NCBI RefSeq assembly: GCF_000968685.2
Contig: NZ_LAKD02000002.1
Coordinates: forward strand, 32,668 to 96,667
Length of the DNA: 64,000 bases
Direction of reading: 5' to 3'
Origin: Streptomyces antioxidans
GTDB taxonomy: Bacteria > Actinomycetota > Actinomycetes > Streptomycetales > Streptomycetaceae
Within the stretch, counting starts at the first letter, position 1, and the number at the start of each line of letters is the position of its first letter. A model generated the notes under the pieces. That model was not told the DNA's origin and did no database searches. It saw only the letters and a list, made by a program, of their open reading frames with translations. The position numbers were made by a program, and so were the translations under genes. This document shows, in pieces, positions 39,260 through 48,530 of the stretch.

Positions 39260-40399
39260 TCAGAGCGCCGGGTCGATCATCGCGCAGGCGTGCAGCGCGG
39301 CGGCCAGGGCCGTCGGGTCCGTGCCCCGGGCGACATCGAGCGCGGTGTCGGTCAGCTTGATGGCGTGCTCATCGCCGTGCGCGGCGGCGCGGGCGAAGAC
39401 CTCCTCGGGGGTGACGCCCGCCACGGGTGGCAGCCGGTCGGCCGGGAGCGGTTCCCGCGGCGCGTACACCGCCGTGACCGCCGCGCTCGCCGCCCATGCC
39501 GCGTCCAGGCTCGGCGCCCACAGCTCGCGCGGCAGCGCGGGCAGGGCGCGCAGGACGGCGTTGGGCGCGGTGGCGGCGTGGACCAGCATGATCGGTTCGC
39601 CGTGGCCGTGGGTGGCGTAGCGATGGGTCGCGGCCCGTACGAGCTCGGTGAGGCGTCTACGGGCCTCCTCGTGCTGGTCGGCGGGGTTTTCGGGACCCTC
39701 GGGCGCCGCGGAGCCATTCGGGCCGTCGGGGTCCGGGCCGGGAGTGGGGTCGGCCGTCCGGCCGGGCTGCGGGGCGGCGGGCGGCCAGGTGGGGAGGGCG
39801 GTGAGCCGGGCCAGCCGCTCCCGTATGCCCCCGCTCTGGTCGGCGATCGGCTCCACGGCGGCCAGCGCGTCGGCCGCCGACCCGGAGGCGGGGCCCGGCC
39901 GCTGGTGGAGGGGCGGCAGCGGGGCGTGGCGGGCGGCCCAGTAGCCGAGGGCGTGGGCCAGCTCGGCGGTGCGGGGAGCGGTCGTGGTGCCCGGGTCGTC
40001 CAGGAGGGTCCGTACGGCGTGGCCGACGCGGATCACCGGATGGGTCGCGCCGCCTGCGATACCCGGCAGCAGCCGTGGCCACCACACGGTGAGCACGTCC
40101 TGCCAGGGGCGGTCGGCGAGCTCCCGGTCGAAGTGGGCGGGCCAGTCGGCGAGCCGGCGCGGATCGCCGAGCGCCTGGCGCCAGTTCCGCTCGGTGATCG
40201 GGGCGTACGGGCGCGGCATCTCCTCCAGCTTGTGGCGATAGTGGTCCAGCCAGCGGTGCACGGTGCGTCCCTGGCCGTGGCGCACCAGTGCCTCCACGGC
40301 CATCGGCGCGTGATTGCTCAGCCAACCGTGACGCTCGGGGCCGGAGGCATGCAGTCGCTCGAGGGCTTCGTCCAGGGTTCCACTCGTGTCGTCTGTCAT
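39260..40399 (-). CDS. Questin-oxidase-like protein (DUF4243)
   Basis: A 379-aa protein with the family signature SNHAPMAVEALVRHG near residue 30, HRWLDHYRHKL, and several conserved histidines (YATHGHGEPIMLVHA and a GDEHAIKLTD segment). Questin oxidases perform Baeyer-Villiger-type ring opening in fungi; bacterial members are uncharacterised. A Pro/Gly/Asp-rich insert (residues 210-245) is unusual. It stands alone between a dioxygenase and a membrane protein. Confidence 0.75.
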   Translation of the reverse strand: MTDDTSGTLDEALERLHASGPERHGWLSNHAPMAVEALVRHGQGRTVHRWLDHYRHKLEEMPRPYAPITERNWRQALGDPRRLADWPAHFDRELADRPWQDVLTVWWPRLLPGIAGGATHPVIRVGHAVRTLLDDPGTTTAPRTAELAHALGYWAARHAPLPPLHQRPGPASGSAADALAAVEPIADQSGGIRERLARLTALPTWPPAAPQPGRTADPTPGPDPDGPNGSAAPEGPENPADQHEEARRRLTELVRAATHRYATHGHGEPIMLVHAATAPNAVLRALPALPRELWAPSLDAAWAASAAVTAVYAPREPLPADRLPPVAGVTPEEVFARAAAHGDEHAIKLTDTALDVARGTDPTALAAALHACAMIDPAL

Positions 40400-40533
40400 G
40401 GCCTCACGCTAGGGAGGGCGGGGCGGCGCCGGAACGGACCGGGGACGGAAGCGTGCGGGGACCAATGACCTAAGCCGGGCCGTCGGGTCGTCGGGCCCTC
40501 GGTTCCGGGGGCCGGTCCTCCGGGGGCTGGAGG

Positions 40534-40983
40534 TCACTCCCGGGCGCGTTCCGCCCGTACGTGGAAGACGTAGAACGACATGCCCAGCATCATGAGCCCC
40601 GCCCCCAGCCCGATCCCCGAGGCCCGGTACACCGAGCCCCCGCTCACGGAGTGCAGAAAGCCGATCGCACAGCCGAGGACCGTTCCGTAGAGCACGGCCC
40701 GGAGCTCCGGCATCAGGCCCCGCGTCATCCTGCCGAGGGCGTAGCAGAGGGCTCCGACCACCGCCGCCGAGAACACGCCGAAGACGGCGGCCGTGGGGAT
40801 GGTGGAGCCCTGGTTGTGGGCCACGAACATCACCCAGCCGCCATAGAGCACCGCCAGGACGGCCGGGACGCCCCAGGAGGCGGAGGGGTGCGGGCGGAGG
40901 GGGAGCCGCGGATGAAGGCGCAGATGGAGCCTTGGATGGCGGCGGTGGCTCACGGAGGTGGTGGGGGCTGTGGGGGCATTCAT
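40534..40983 (-). CDS. Four-helix membrane protein with His/Arg-rich N-terminus
   Basis: A 149-aa protein. The first 35 residues repeat HPRLHLRLHPRLPLRPHP-like units, then four hydrophobic helices follow (WGVPAVLAVLYGGWVMFVA onward, ending MLGMSFYVFHV). ATG at 40983 is behind an excellent GAGGAGGTACC. The family is not recognised. Confidence 0.7.
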   Translation of the reverse strand: MNAPTAPTTSVSHRRHPRLHLRLHPRLPLRPHPSASWGVPAVLAVLYGGWVMFVAHNQGSTIPTAAVFGVFSAAVVGALCYALGRMTRGLMPELRAVLYGTVLGCAIGFLHSVSGGSVYRASGIGLGAGLMMLGMSFYVFHVRAERARE

Positions 40984-41252
40984 GGCGGTACCTCCTCATC
41001 GCCGCGTCCCCGCCCTGGCCTGTCACTTTCCAGCGCACACCCATGCGGACGGCCGGGCAACCCGGTGCGATGCGCCATACGGGCAACCGGCAGCGCCCGA
41101 GATTCGTCTTGACAGGTGGGAGAGGGGCGGGAGAGCCGCGAGAGGTCGCCGCACACGGGGTCTGACCTGCGCTTCCCGGGATCTCGGCAGTACGCTGACC
41201 CGCGTGTGGCTGGACAGGATACTGCATGATCGTAAAAAGGTGGGGGCCTGAT
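40984..41252. other. Intergenic region upstream of the hrdD promoter
   Basis: About 270 bp with no supported gene. A TTGACA hexamer occurs near 41110 but without a good -10 partner. Confidence 0.4.
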
Positions 41253-41280
41253 GGGAATTCTGTCCTGATTCCAGTCGTTG
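41253..41280 (+). promoter_or_regulatory. SigR-type promoter of hrdD
   Basis: GGGAAT at 41253-41258, exactly 18 bp, then GTTG at 41277-41280, a perfect match to the thiol-oxidative-stress SigR consensus GGGAAT-N18-GTT. It lies 77 bp upstream of the hrdD ATG. In S. coelicolor hrdD is known to be a SigR target. Confidence 0.8.
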
Positions 41281-41356
41281 TTTCCATCGGACGGGGCACC
41301 CGATACCGGAGAGTCCGTCCATAGTCCGCGCCCGATCCATCTGTAAGGGAGCACGC

Positions 41357-42361
41357 ATGGCAACCCGTGCCGTCGCCCGTAATCAGTCCGCCGCCGGTGG
41401 TGGCGCTGATGGGGCCAACAGCGTTCGCGCCTCAGGCGGGGAGATCGCCGATCGCGACCTGGTCGGCATGTATCTCGACGAGATCGCCCGCACCCCGTTG
41501 CTGGACGCGGCGAAGGAGGTCGAGCTTTCTCAGTCCATCGAAGCGGGGGTGTACGCCCAGCAGATCCTGGACGGGGAGGTTGAGGACACCCCTGCCGCAG
41601 GTGCGAGCCGCGAGGAGCTGGAGGCGATAGCCACCGAAGGTGCCCGCGCCAAGGACATCTTCATCCGCTCCAACCTGCGCCTCGTCGTGGCTGTGGCGCG
41701 CCGCTATCCGCGCAGTGGCCTTCCGCTGCTCGACCTGATCCAGGAGGGCAACGCGGGCCTGGTGCGCGCGGTGGAGAAGTTCGACTACACGAAGGGGTTC
41801 AAGTTCTCGACCTATGCCACGTGGTGGATCCGTCAGGCCATCACGCGCTCGATCGCGGATCAGTCGCGTACGATCCGGCTGCCGGTCCACCTGGTCGAGG
41901 AGCTCGGCCGGATCCGCCGGGTGCAGCGGGAGTTCAACCGTGAGCACGGCCGCGAGCCGGAGCACACCGAGATCGCCGAGGAGCTCGGCTCCACGATGGA
42001 GCGGGTCTCGGACGTGCTCGACTGGGCCCGCGATCCGGTCAGCCTGAACATGTCGGTGGACGACGAGGGGGAGACCCAGTTCGGCGATCTGTTGGAGGAC
42101 ACCTCGGCCGTATCGCCCGAGCAGTCGGTGATGACGCTGCTGCGCAGCGAGGAGCTGGAGGACCTGATCGGCCGCCTCGACGACCGCACCGCCTCCATCA
42201 TCAAGGCGCGGTACGGCATCGATGACGGCCGGGAGCGCACCCTGACCGAGGTCGGCAAGCAGCATGGCCTCACGCGTGAGCGGATCCGCCAGATCGAGAA
42301 GCACGCATTGCTTGAGCTGAAGAAGATGGCCCGCCAGACCGGTTTCGACGCAGCGGCTTGA
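41357..42361 (+). CDS. hrdD: Principal-like RNA polymerase sigma factor HrdD
   Basis: A 334-aa group 2 sigma-70 factor. Regions 1.2 (RDLVGMYLDEIARTPLLD), 2 (SGLPLLDLIQEGNAGLVRAVEKFDY, KFSTYATWWIRQAITR), 3 (IRRVQREFNREHGREP) and 4.2 (HGLTRERIRQIEKHALLEL) are complete. The N-terminal MATRAVARNQSA and the extended region 1.2 match HrdD rather than HrdA/B/C. ATG at 41357 follows AAGGGAGC. HrdD is dispensable in S. coelicolor and transcribed by SigR/SigE-type sigma factors. Confidence 0.92.
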   Translation: MATRAVARNQSAAGGGADGANSVRASGGEIADRDLVGMYLDEIARTPLLDAAKEVELSQSIEAGVYAQQILDGEVEDTPAAGASREELEAIATEGARAKDIFIRSNLRLVVAVARRYPRSGLPLLDLIQEGNAGLVRAVEKFDYTKGFKFSTYATWWIRQAITRSIADQSRTIRLPVHLVEELGRIRRVQREFNREHGREPEHTEIAEELGSTMERVSDVLDWARDPVSLNMSVDDEGETQFGDLLEDTSAVSPEQSVMTLLRSEELEDLIGRLDDRTASIIKARYGIDDGRERTLTEVGKQHGLTRERIRQIEKHALLELKKMARQTGFDAAA

Positions 42362-42417
42362 GATCGCAGGCCAGGAGAGCCCAGCCACCCCTTCCCCTCC
42401 AACCCCACCCCTGGACC

Positions 42418-42452
42418 GAGCCCCGGCGCCTCCCCCCCCGGCGCCGGGGCTC
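42418..42452. terminator. Terminator after hrdD
   Basis: Perfect 13-bp stem GAGCCCCGGCGCC with its reverse complement and a 9-nt C-rich loop. It separates the convergent hrdD and SDR genes. Confidence 0.85.
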
Positions 42453-42482
42453 GCTTGTGTCTATCTGTCTGCCTGGGGCTGG

Positions 42483-43220
42483 TCAGGCGGCGAAGCCGCC
42501 GTCCACGGCGATCGACGCCCCGGTGAGGTAGCGGCCGCTGTCGCCCGCGAGATGGGCCACGGTCGCCGCGATCTCCGAGGGGCGGCCGTAGCGCCCGAGC
42601 GCGGTGAAGCCGCTCTGGAAGGCGGCGCTCTCGCCGTCTGCCGGGTTCATATCGGTGTCCACGGGGCCAGGGTGGATCAGGTTGGCGGTGATTCCGCGCG
42701 GGCCGAGCTCACGGGCCAGGGCCTTGGTGAGGCCGGTGAGCGCGGTCTTGCTGGTCGCGTAGAGGCTGCCGCCGGGGAAGGCGGCCCGCTCGGCCATGCA
42801 GCTGCCGATGTTGATGATCCGGCCGCCGTCGGCCATATGCGCGGTGGCCGCCTGCGCCAGGAGGAACGGCGCCCGGACGTTCACGGCGAGGGCCCGGTCC
42901 ACATCGTCCAGCGACAGCTCGGCGAGGGGGCCGAGGGCGCCGACACCCGCGTTGTTGACCAGGATGTCCAGGCGGCCGAACTCGGCGGCGGCCCCCTCCA
43001 CGGCGGCCAGCACCGCCTGCGCGTCGGCGCCGTCGGCCTGCACGGCCCAGGCGCGGCGGCCGAGCGCCTTGATCCGGTCGACCACATCCGCCGCGCGCCC
43101 GGCCTGGCTGTGGTAGGTCAGGGCGACATCGGCGCCCTCCTCGGCGAGCCGGATCGCCACGGCCTCACCGATGCCCCGGCTGCCGCCGGTGACCAGGGCC
43201 GCCTTGCCGTCGAGTGTCAT
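42483..43220 (-). CDS. Short-chain dehydrogenase/reductase (SDR)
   Basis: A 245-aa classical SDR, close to 3-oxoacyl-ACP reductase/sugar-alcohol dehydrogenase types. The cofactor motif TGGSRGIG is at residues 11-18, NNAG in strand 4, catalytic Ser in NIGSCMAE, and Tyr/Lys in LYATSK. The C-terminal TGASIAVDGGF is typical. It is NAD(P)H-dependent; the substrate is unknown. Confidence 0.9.
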   Translation of the reverse strand: MTLDGKAALVTGGSRGIGEAVAIRLAEEGADVALTYHSQAGRAADVVDRIKALGRRAWAVQADGADAQAVLAAVEGAAAEFGRLDILVNNAGVGALGPLAELSLDDVDRALAVNVRAPFLLAQAATAHMADGGRIINIGSCMAERAAFPGGSLYATSKTALTGLTKALARELGPRGITANLIHPGPVDTDMNPADGESAAFQSGFTALGRYGRPSEIAATVAHLAGDSGRYLTGASIAVDGGFAA

Positions 43221-43428
43221 GCCTACTCCTCTGCTCCTGTGCGCCTTGTATTTCTGTTATGCGGTGAAGGTCCCGATGTGTGGTGTTCTCGGGGAACATG
43301 ACTCGATCCTGGCCGGGTGGGGCGCGGAAGTCCGGCGGGATTCGGACGGTGCGCTACGGCGAGACGGTGCGCTATGGCTATGGGCGGCGGTCCGGAATTC
43401 CTCGACGCGGTACAAGACATGCCCGGTC
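43221..43428. other. Intergenic region between SDR and fru regulator
   Basis: No gene supported. It contains short direct repeats (GTGCGCTA at about 43350-43375) and the promoter of the divergent SDR gene. The regulator-side repeats are listed separately. Confidence 0.4.
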
Positions 43429-43462
43429 GAGTCTGCTTTGTGTCCGAGTCTGTTTACTTTCC
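43429..43462. promoter_or_regulatory. 17-bp tandem repeat, probable FruR operator
   Basis: GAGTCTGCTTTGTGTCC (43429-43445) and GAGTCTGTTTACTTTCC (43446-43462) share GAGTCTG.TT and TCC. They lie 65 bp upstream of the DeoR-family regulator that heads the fructose operon. DeoR regulators often bind tandem direct repeats. Confidence 0.5.
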
Positions 43463-43526
43463 TGCATCGCCCCCGTAATCTGGCCGCGAAATCACAGGTT
43501 CGGGCATGGAAGGGACGCAAACCCAC

Positions 43527-44288
43527 ATGTACGCACCGGAGCGTCAGCAGGAGATTCTCCGGCTCGCCCGCGAGAGCGGGCGGGTGGATGTCCTGTCCCT
43601 CGCCGAGGGATTCCAGGTCACCGCCGAGACCGTACGGCGTGATCTGCGCGCCCTCGACCGGGCGGGGCTCGTCCGCCGTGTGCACGGGGGCGCCATCCCG
43701 GCCGGGCGGCTGGACTTCGAGCCCGATCTCGCCGAGCGCGAGTCCACCGCCGCCGACGAGAAGGACCGCATCGCGCGGGCCGCCATCGCCGAGCTGCCGA
43801 CCGACGGCAGCGTGATCATCGACGCGGGTTCGACGGCGGCCCGGTTCGCCGCCGCCCTCCCGCTGGAGGCCAAGCTCACCGTCGTCACCCATGCCCTGCC
43901 GGTCGCCGCCCGCCTCGCCGACCACCCCGGTATCGCGCTGCACCTCGTCGGCGGGCGGGTCCGCCACCGCACCCGGGCCGCCGTGGACGCGTGGGCGCTG
44001 CGCGGCTACGGCGAGATCAAGGCCGATGCGGTCTTCCTCGCCACCAACGGCTTCTCGCTGGACGGCGGGCTCACCACACCCGATCTCGCGGAGGGCGCCG
44101 TGAAGAGCGCCATGATCGCGGCGGCCCGGAGGGTGGTGCTGCTCGCGGACTCCGCCAAGTTCGGCCGGGAGCACTTCGCCCGGTTCGGCGGCCTGGACGA
44201 TGTCGATCTGCTCATCACGGACATCGGGCTCAGCCCCCAGGACGCCCTGGCCATCGAGCGTCAGGGCACGGAGGTGGCACGCGCATGA
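43527..44288 (+). CDS. fruR: DeoR-family regulator of the fructose operon
   Basis: A 253-aa DeoR repressor. The N-terminal HTH (MYAPERQQEILRLARE, LAEGFQVTAETVRRDLRAL) precedes the sugar-phosphate sensor domain with DAGSTAARFA, VVTHALPVA, the LATNGFSLDGGLTTPD motif and LLADSAKFGRE. ATG at 43527 fits the family start and has GAAGGGA upstream; the ATG at 43506 lacks a site. It overlaps fruK by ATGA. Fructose-1-phosphate is the expected inducer. Confidence 0.9.
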   Translation: MYAPERQQEILRLARESGRVDVLSLAEGFQVTAETVRRDLRALDRAGLVRRVHGGAIPAGRLDFEPDLAERESTAADEKDRIARAAIAELPTDGSVIIDAGSTAARFAAALPLEAKLTVVTHALPVAARLADHPGIALHLVGGRVRHRTRAAVDAWALRGYGEIKADAVFLATNGFSLDGGLTTPDLAEGAVKSAMIAAARRVVLLADSAKFGREHFARFGGLDDVDLLITDIGLSPQDALAIERQGTEVARA

Positions 44289-45229
44289 TTCTCACCGTCA
44301 CCCCCAACCCCAGCCTGGACCGTACGTACGAGATCCCCGCGCTGGAGCGCGGCGCCGTGCTACGGGCCACGGCCGACCGGGTCGACCCCGGCGGGAAGGG
44401 CGTCAATGTCTCGCGCGCCGTGGCCGCCGCGGGGCAACGCACGGTGGCCGTGCTGCCGCTCGGCGGACCAGAGGGCGCGCTACTCGCCCGGCTGCTGGGG
44501 GAGTTGGGCATCGAGGCGGCGGGTGTGCCCGTGGCGGGCTCGACCCGGGTCAACATCTCCGTGGCCGAACCGGACGGCACCCTCACCAAACTCAACGCGG
44601 GCGGGCCCGTACTGAGCGCCGCCGAGGCCGAGGCGGTGCTGGAGGCCGTACGGACCAGGGTCGAGGGCGCCGACTGGATCGCCTGCTGCGGCAGCCTGCC
44701 CCGGGGGCTCGCGCCCGAGTGGTACGCCGAGTTGGTGGCGCGGGCCCACCGGGCGGGCGCCCGGATCGCCCTGGACACCTCCGGCCCCTCGCTGACCGCC
44801 GCCCTGCGCGAGCGCCCCGATGTGGTGAAGCCCAACGCCGAGGAGCTGGCCCAGGCCGTGGGCCGTCCGCTGGCCACCGTGGGCGAGGCGGTCAAGGCGG
44901 CCGAGGAACTGCGTGGGCTGGGCGCCCGCGCGGTGCTCGCCAGCCTGGGCGCCGACGGCCAGCTCCTGGTCGACGAGTCCGGCGCGTACTTCGGCACCGC
45001 ACGGGTCACCGCCGTACGCAGCAACGTCGGCGCGGGTGATGCCTCGCTCGCCGGATTCCTCGCGGCGGGCGGCTCCGGGCCCGCCGCGCTCGTCTCGGCC
45101 GTGGCCCATGGCGCGGCCGCGGTGCGGCTGCCGGGCAGCGCCATGCCGACCCCGGCCGACCTCGACCCGTCCGCCGTGACCACCACGTCCGACATCCCGC
45201 TGGACCGTGTGCTCAAGGAGCCCGCGTGA
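44285..45229 (+). CDS. fruK: 1-phosphofructokinase
   Basis: A 314-aa PfkB-family kinase that phosphorylates fructose-1-phosphate to fructose-1,6-bisphosphate. It carries ILTVTPNPSLDRTYEI, the PfkB signature DPGGKGVNVSRA, and the catalytic SNVGAGDASLAGF (base Asp). It overlaps fruR and precedes fruA by 85 bp. Confidence 0.94.
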   Translation: MILTVTPNPSLDRTYEIPALERGAVLRATADRVDPGGKGVNVSRAVAAAGQRTVAVLPLGGPEGALLARLLGELGIEAAGVPVAGSTRVNISVAEPDGTLTKLNAGGPVLSAAEAEAVLEAVRTRVEGADWIACCGSLPRGLAPEWYAELVARAHRAGARIALDTSGPSLTAALRERPDVVKPNAEELAQAVGRPLATVGEAVKAAEELRGLGARAVLASLGADGQLLVDESGAYFGTARVTAVRSNVGAGDASLAGFLAAGGSGPAALVSAVAHGAAAVRLPGSAMPTPADLDPSAVTTTSDIPLDRVLKEPA

Positions 45230-45314
45230 CCGGCCGACCCCACTCCCACCCCCCAATCCCCACTCCGTCCGCCCGCCTTCCCCAGGGCGGCACCGCATAC
45301 AAGGGAGCCGCGAG

Positions 45315-47417
45315 ATGAGTGAGCTGATCACCGCGGATCTGGTCGACCTTGACCTGTCCGCCGACACCAAGGAAGCCGCCGCCCGGTCGCTCGCCGAACG
45401 CATGGTCGAGGCGGGCCGGGTCACCGACCTCGACGGCTTTCTCGCCGATGTGGCGGCGCGCGAGGAGCAGATGCCGACCGGCCTGGACGGCGGCATCGGC
45501 ATACCCCACTGCCGCAGCGCCCATGTCACTGAGCCGACCCTGGCCTTCGGGCGCAGCGCGGCCCGGATCGACTTCGGCGCGGCGGATGGACCGGCCGATC
45601 TGATCTTCCTGATCGCTGCCCCGGCGGGCGCGGACAGCGACCATCTGACGATCCTGTCGAGCCTGGCGCGGCAGCTGATGAACGCCGACTTCACCGATGC
45701 GCTGCGCTCGGCCGACCGGCCCGAACAGGCGGCCGCCCTGATCCGGGGCGAAGAGCCCGCCGCGGGGGAGCCCGCCGCTGCTGGACCCGCTGGGGTTGAG
45801 CCCGCTGGGGTTGAGCCCGTCGCCTCCGGCTTGGCCGCCGCCTCCGGCTCGGCTGCGTCCACCGGCGCCTCCCAGACCGGGTCGGAGCCCGCGGTCCCCT
45901 TCCGGATCGTGGCCGTCACGTCCTGCCCCACCGGTATCGCCCACACCTATATGGCCGCCGAGTCGCTGGAGAACGCCGCTCGTGAGGCGGGGGTCGAGCT
46001 GGTCGTCGAGACCCAGGGCTCGGCCGGATTCGACAAGCTCCCCACCGCCACCATCGCCGCAGCCGACGCGGTGGTCTTCGCGCACGATGTGGAGGTGCGG
46101 GAGAAGGCCCGCTTCGCGGGCAAGCCAACGGTGGACGTCGGGGTGAAGGCGGCCATTAGCCGCCCCGCCGAGCTCATCGCCGAGGCGCGCGGGAAGGCCG
46201 CGCGGGGCGAGGTCGCCGCACCGGCCGACGGCGCGTCGGAGGGCTCGGCGCCAATGGACGCGGATGGTGCCGCCGGTGACGGCTTCGGCACCCGGCTGCG
46301 CAAGTGGCTGATGACGGGCGTCAGTTACATGGTCCCGTTCGTCGCCGCGGGCGGTCTGCTGATCGCGCTCGCCTTCGCGATCGGCGGTTACGAGATCGCG
46401 AGTGCCAAGTCCGTGGCGGACCACTTCGTCTGGACCGAGACCAGCAGCTGGGCGGCGCTGCTCTTCCAGATCGGCGGTGCGGCGTTCACCTTCCTGGTGC
46501 CGGTCCTGGCGGGCTATATCGCCTACGGCATGGCCGACCGGCCCGGTCTGGTCCCGGGATTCGTGGGCGGCTACATCGCGACCACCATCAAGGCCGGATT
46601 CCTCGGCGGTCTGGTGGCGGGTCTGATCGCGGGCGCGGTCGTCATGGCCATCCAGCGGTTCAAGGTCCCGGCGTCGATGCGCGGCATCATGCCGGTGGTG
46701 GTGATTCCGCTGGTCTCCTCCGCGATCGTCGGTGTCCTGATGTTCGTGGTGATCGGCAAGCCCATCGCCTCCGCGCAGGAGGCGATGACCGACTGGCTCA
46801 ACGGTCTCTCCGGTGCCAACGCCATCGGCCTCGGCGTCCTCCTCGGCCTGATGATGTGCTTCGACCTGGGCGGACCGGTCAACAAGGTGGCCTACGCCTT
46901 CGCGACCGGCGGTATCGCGGTGTCGGACCCCTCCACCGGAAGCCTCAAGATCATGGCCGCGGTGATGGCCGCCGGTATGGTCCCGCCGCTGGCGATGGCC
47001 CTCGCCACCACCGTGCGCGGACGGCTGTTCACCAGGGCCGAGCGGGAGAACGGCAAGGCCGCCTGGGTGCTGGGTGCCTCCTTCATCAGTGAGGGCGCCA
47101 TTCCGTTCGCCGCGGCGGATCCGCTGCGGGTGATCCCCTCCTCGATGGTGGGCGGCGCCGTGACCGGTGCGCTGTCGATGGCGTTCGACTGCACGCTGCG
47201 CGCCCCGCACGGCGGCATCTTCGTGGTCCCGCTGATCGGCCAGCCGTTCCTCTACCTGTTGGCCATCGTGGCGGGCACGGTGGTCTCGACCGGTCTGGTG
47301 GTCTTCCTCAAGGGGCTGCGCAAGACGGCGGAGCCTGAGGCCCCGGGCCAGGCGGGCGGCGGTGCCGCCGCGGGCGGCACCACCGAGGACGAGTCGAAGG
47401 TGGCGGTGGCGGTCTGA
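45315..47417 (+). CDS. fruA: Fructose-specific PTS enzyme IIABC
   Basis: A 700-aa fusion of EIIA (residues 1-145, active-site His65 in GIGIPHCRS), a 45-residue Ala/Gly/Ser/Val/Glu linker with repeated AGVEP units, EIIB (active Cys204 in TSCPTGIAHTYMAAE) and the membrane EIIC (residues 330-680, about ten helices, with GGPVNKVAYAF and SEGAIPFAA). It imports fructose as fructose-1-phosphate. ATG at 45315 follows AAGGGAGCC. The operon order fruR-fruK-fruA is standard in Streptomyces. Confidence 0.95.
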   Translation: MSELITADLVDLDLSADTKEAAARSLAERMVEAGRVTDLDGFLADVAAREEQMPTGLDGGIGIPHCRSAHVTEPTLAFGRSAARIDFGAADGPADLIFLIAAPAGADSDHLTILSSLARQLMNADFTDALRSADRPEQAAALIRGEEPAAGEPAAAGPAGVEPAGVEPVASGLAAASGSAASTGASQTGSEPAVPFRIVAVTSCPTGIAHTYMAAESLENAAREAGVELVVETQGSAGFDKLPTATIAAADAVVFAHDVEVREKARFAGKPTVDVGVKAAISRPAELIAEARGKAARGEVAAPADGASEGSAPMDADGAAGDGFGTRLRKWLMTGVSYMVPFVAAGGLLIALAFAIGGYEIASAKSVADHFVWTETSSWAALLFQIGGAAFTFLVPVLAGYIAYGMADRPGLVPGFVGGYIATTIKAGFLGGLVAGLIAGAVVMAIQRFKVPASMRGIMPVVVIPLVSSAIVGVLMFVVIGKPIASAQEAMTDWLNGLSGANAIGLGVLLGLMMCFDLGGPVNKVAYAFATGGIAVSDPSTGSLKIMAAVMAAGMVPPLAMALATTVRGRLFTRAERENGKAAWVLGASFISEGAIPFAAADPLRVIPSSMVGGAVTGALSMAFDCTLRAPHGGIFVVPLIGQPFLYLLAIVAGTVVSTGLVVFLKGLRKTAEPEAPGQAGGGAAAGGTTEDESKVAVAV

Positions 47418-47424
47418 CCGCATC

Positions 47425-48453
47425 TCAGCCACCCCCTGTCCGGCCCGGCGGGCCGCCCACCTCCGTGGGCGGGCCGCCGGTCTCCGTGGGCAGACCGAGC
47501 GAGGCGTAGTAGGCACCGAGCGCGGCCTCGCCACCCGATCCCATGGCGGTCGCGATCCGCTGGAAGCGGACCGACCGCAGATCACCGGCGGTGAAGACCC
47601 CGGGGTGCTGGCTTCCCGGAGGGCAGTACCCGGACCGGTCGGCCACCACGGCCCCGGCCGGGGGCGCCGGGACGCTGCCCAGGTTGAGGAGGGCGAGATC
47701 GGCCGTGAGCGCCCGCCGCTCGCCCTCCACCGTCTCGACCTCGGCCGTGATCGGTGCCGATGCGGTCCCGGGCCTCAACTCCAGCCGCCGCACGGCCACT
47801 AGCTCCACCCGCGGGTCCCGCCGGATCTCCTCGGTCTTGTAGGCGTCCTCGGGCGGATGCGCCACCACAAGGCGGGCCCTGAGCTCCGGATGGGCCCGTG
47901 CCACGGTGCCCAGGGGCCGGTCCGCCCCCAGGACCAGCACCGTCCGGTCGTCGATGACCGCCGGATCCGCCTCCCACAGCTGCGGCAACGCCCGGCCCGC
48001 CACACCCCCGAGCCATCCCGCTCCCTCGGGACCCAGCGGCCCGACCCCCGTGGCAATGACCACATACGGAGCGGTCAGCCGCGAGCCAGCAGTCCGAGCG
48101 GACCCCGCATCCTCCTCGGTCTCCACCGGCTCCACGGTCTCCACCGACTTCATGGTCTTCACCGGCTCGATCGTGACCTCGACACGGTCGTCGAAGGCGT
48201 CGATCAGCGTGGCGCGGTGGCCCAGCTCCACCCGGCACAGATCACACCGCGCCAGATCGGCCCCGATCGCCGCCGCCAGATCCGGGCCGTTGGTGGCGGT
48301 AAGGACATTGCGCACCACCGGGATGCGCCGCAGCGCCCCGCACAGGGCGTCGCCCGACTCGATCAGCACCGAGCGCATCCCCACGCTCGCCGCCATCACG
48401 GCGGCGGCGCAGCCCGCCGGGCCACCGCCGACGATCAGCAGATCCGTATCCAT
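47425..48453 (-). CDS. FAD-dependent pyridine nucleotide-disulfide-type oxidoreductase
   Basis: A 342-aa flavoprotein related to thioredoxin reductases. It has an N-terminal FAD motif LIVGGGPAGCAAAVMA, a second nucleotide-binding segment around TVLVLGADRPLG, and the C-terminal GVFTAGDLRSVRFQRIA. The usual redox CxxC in the NADPH domain is absent, and an insert with EPVKTMKSVETVEPVETEE repeats occurs after residue 95. It is therefore more like a bacterial NADPH-flavin oxidoreductase than a true TrxR. It converges with fruA, separated by only 7 bp. Confidence 0.8.
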   Translation of the reverse strand: MDTDLLIVGGGPAGCAAAVMAASVGMRSVLIESGDALCGALRRIPVVRNVLTATNGPDLAAAIGADLARCDLCRVELGHRATLIDAFDDRVEVTIEPVKTMKSVETVEPVETEEDAGSARTAGSRLTAPYVVIATGVGPLGPEGAGWLGGVAGRALPQLWEADPAVIDDRTVLVLGADRPLGTVARAHPELRARLVVAHPPEDAYKTEEIRRDPRVELVAVRRLELRPGTASAPITAEVETVEGERRALTADLALLNLGSVPAPPAGAVVADRSGYCPPGSQHPGVFTAGDLRSVRFQRIATAMGSGGEAALGAYYASLGLPTETGGPPTEVGGPPGRTGGG

Positions 48454-48530
48454 CCGAAGCCCCCCTTCTCCTCATCGCGCCGGCCCGCTTCTCCCGGCCG
48501 GACGCATAACTTCCCTCCGGCCCCCGCGGA

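Noticed and set aside
45213..47585. 790-aa frame opposite fruA
   Set aside because: Antisense shadow of fruA; Arg/Asp/His-rich low-complexity sequence with no domain.
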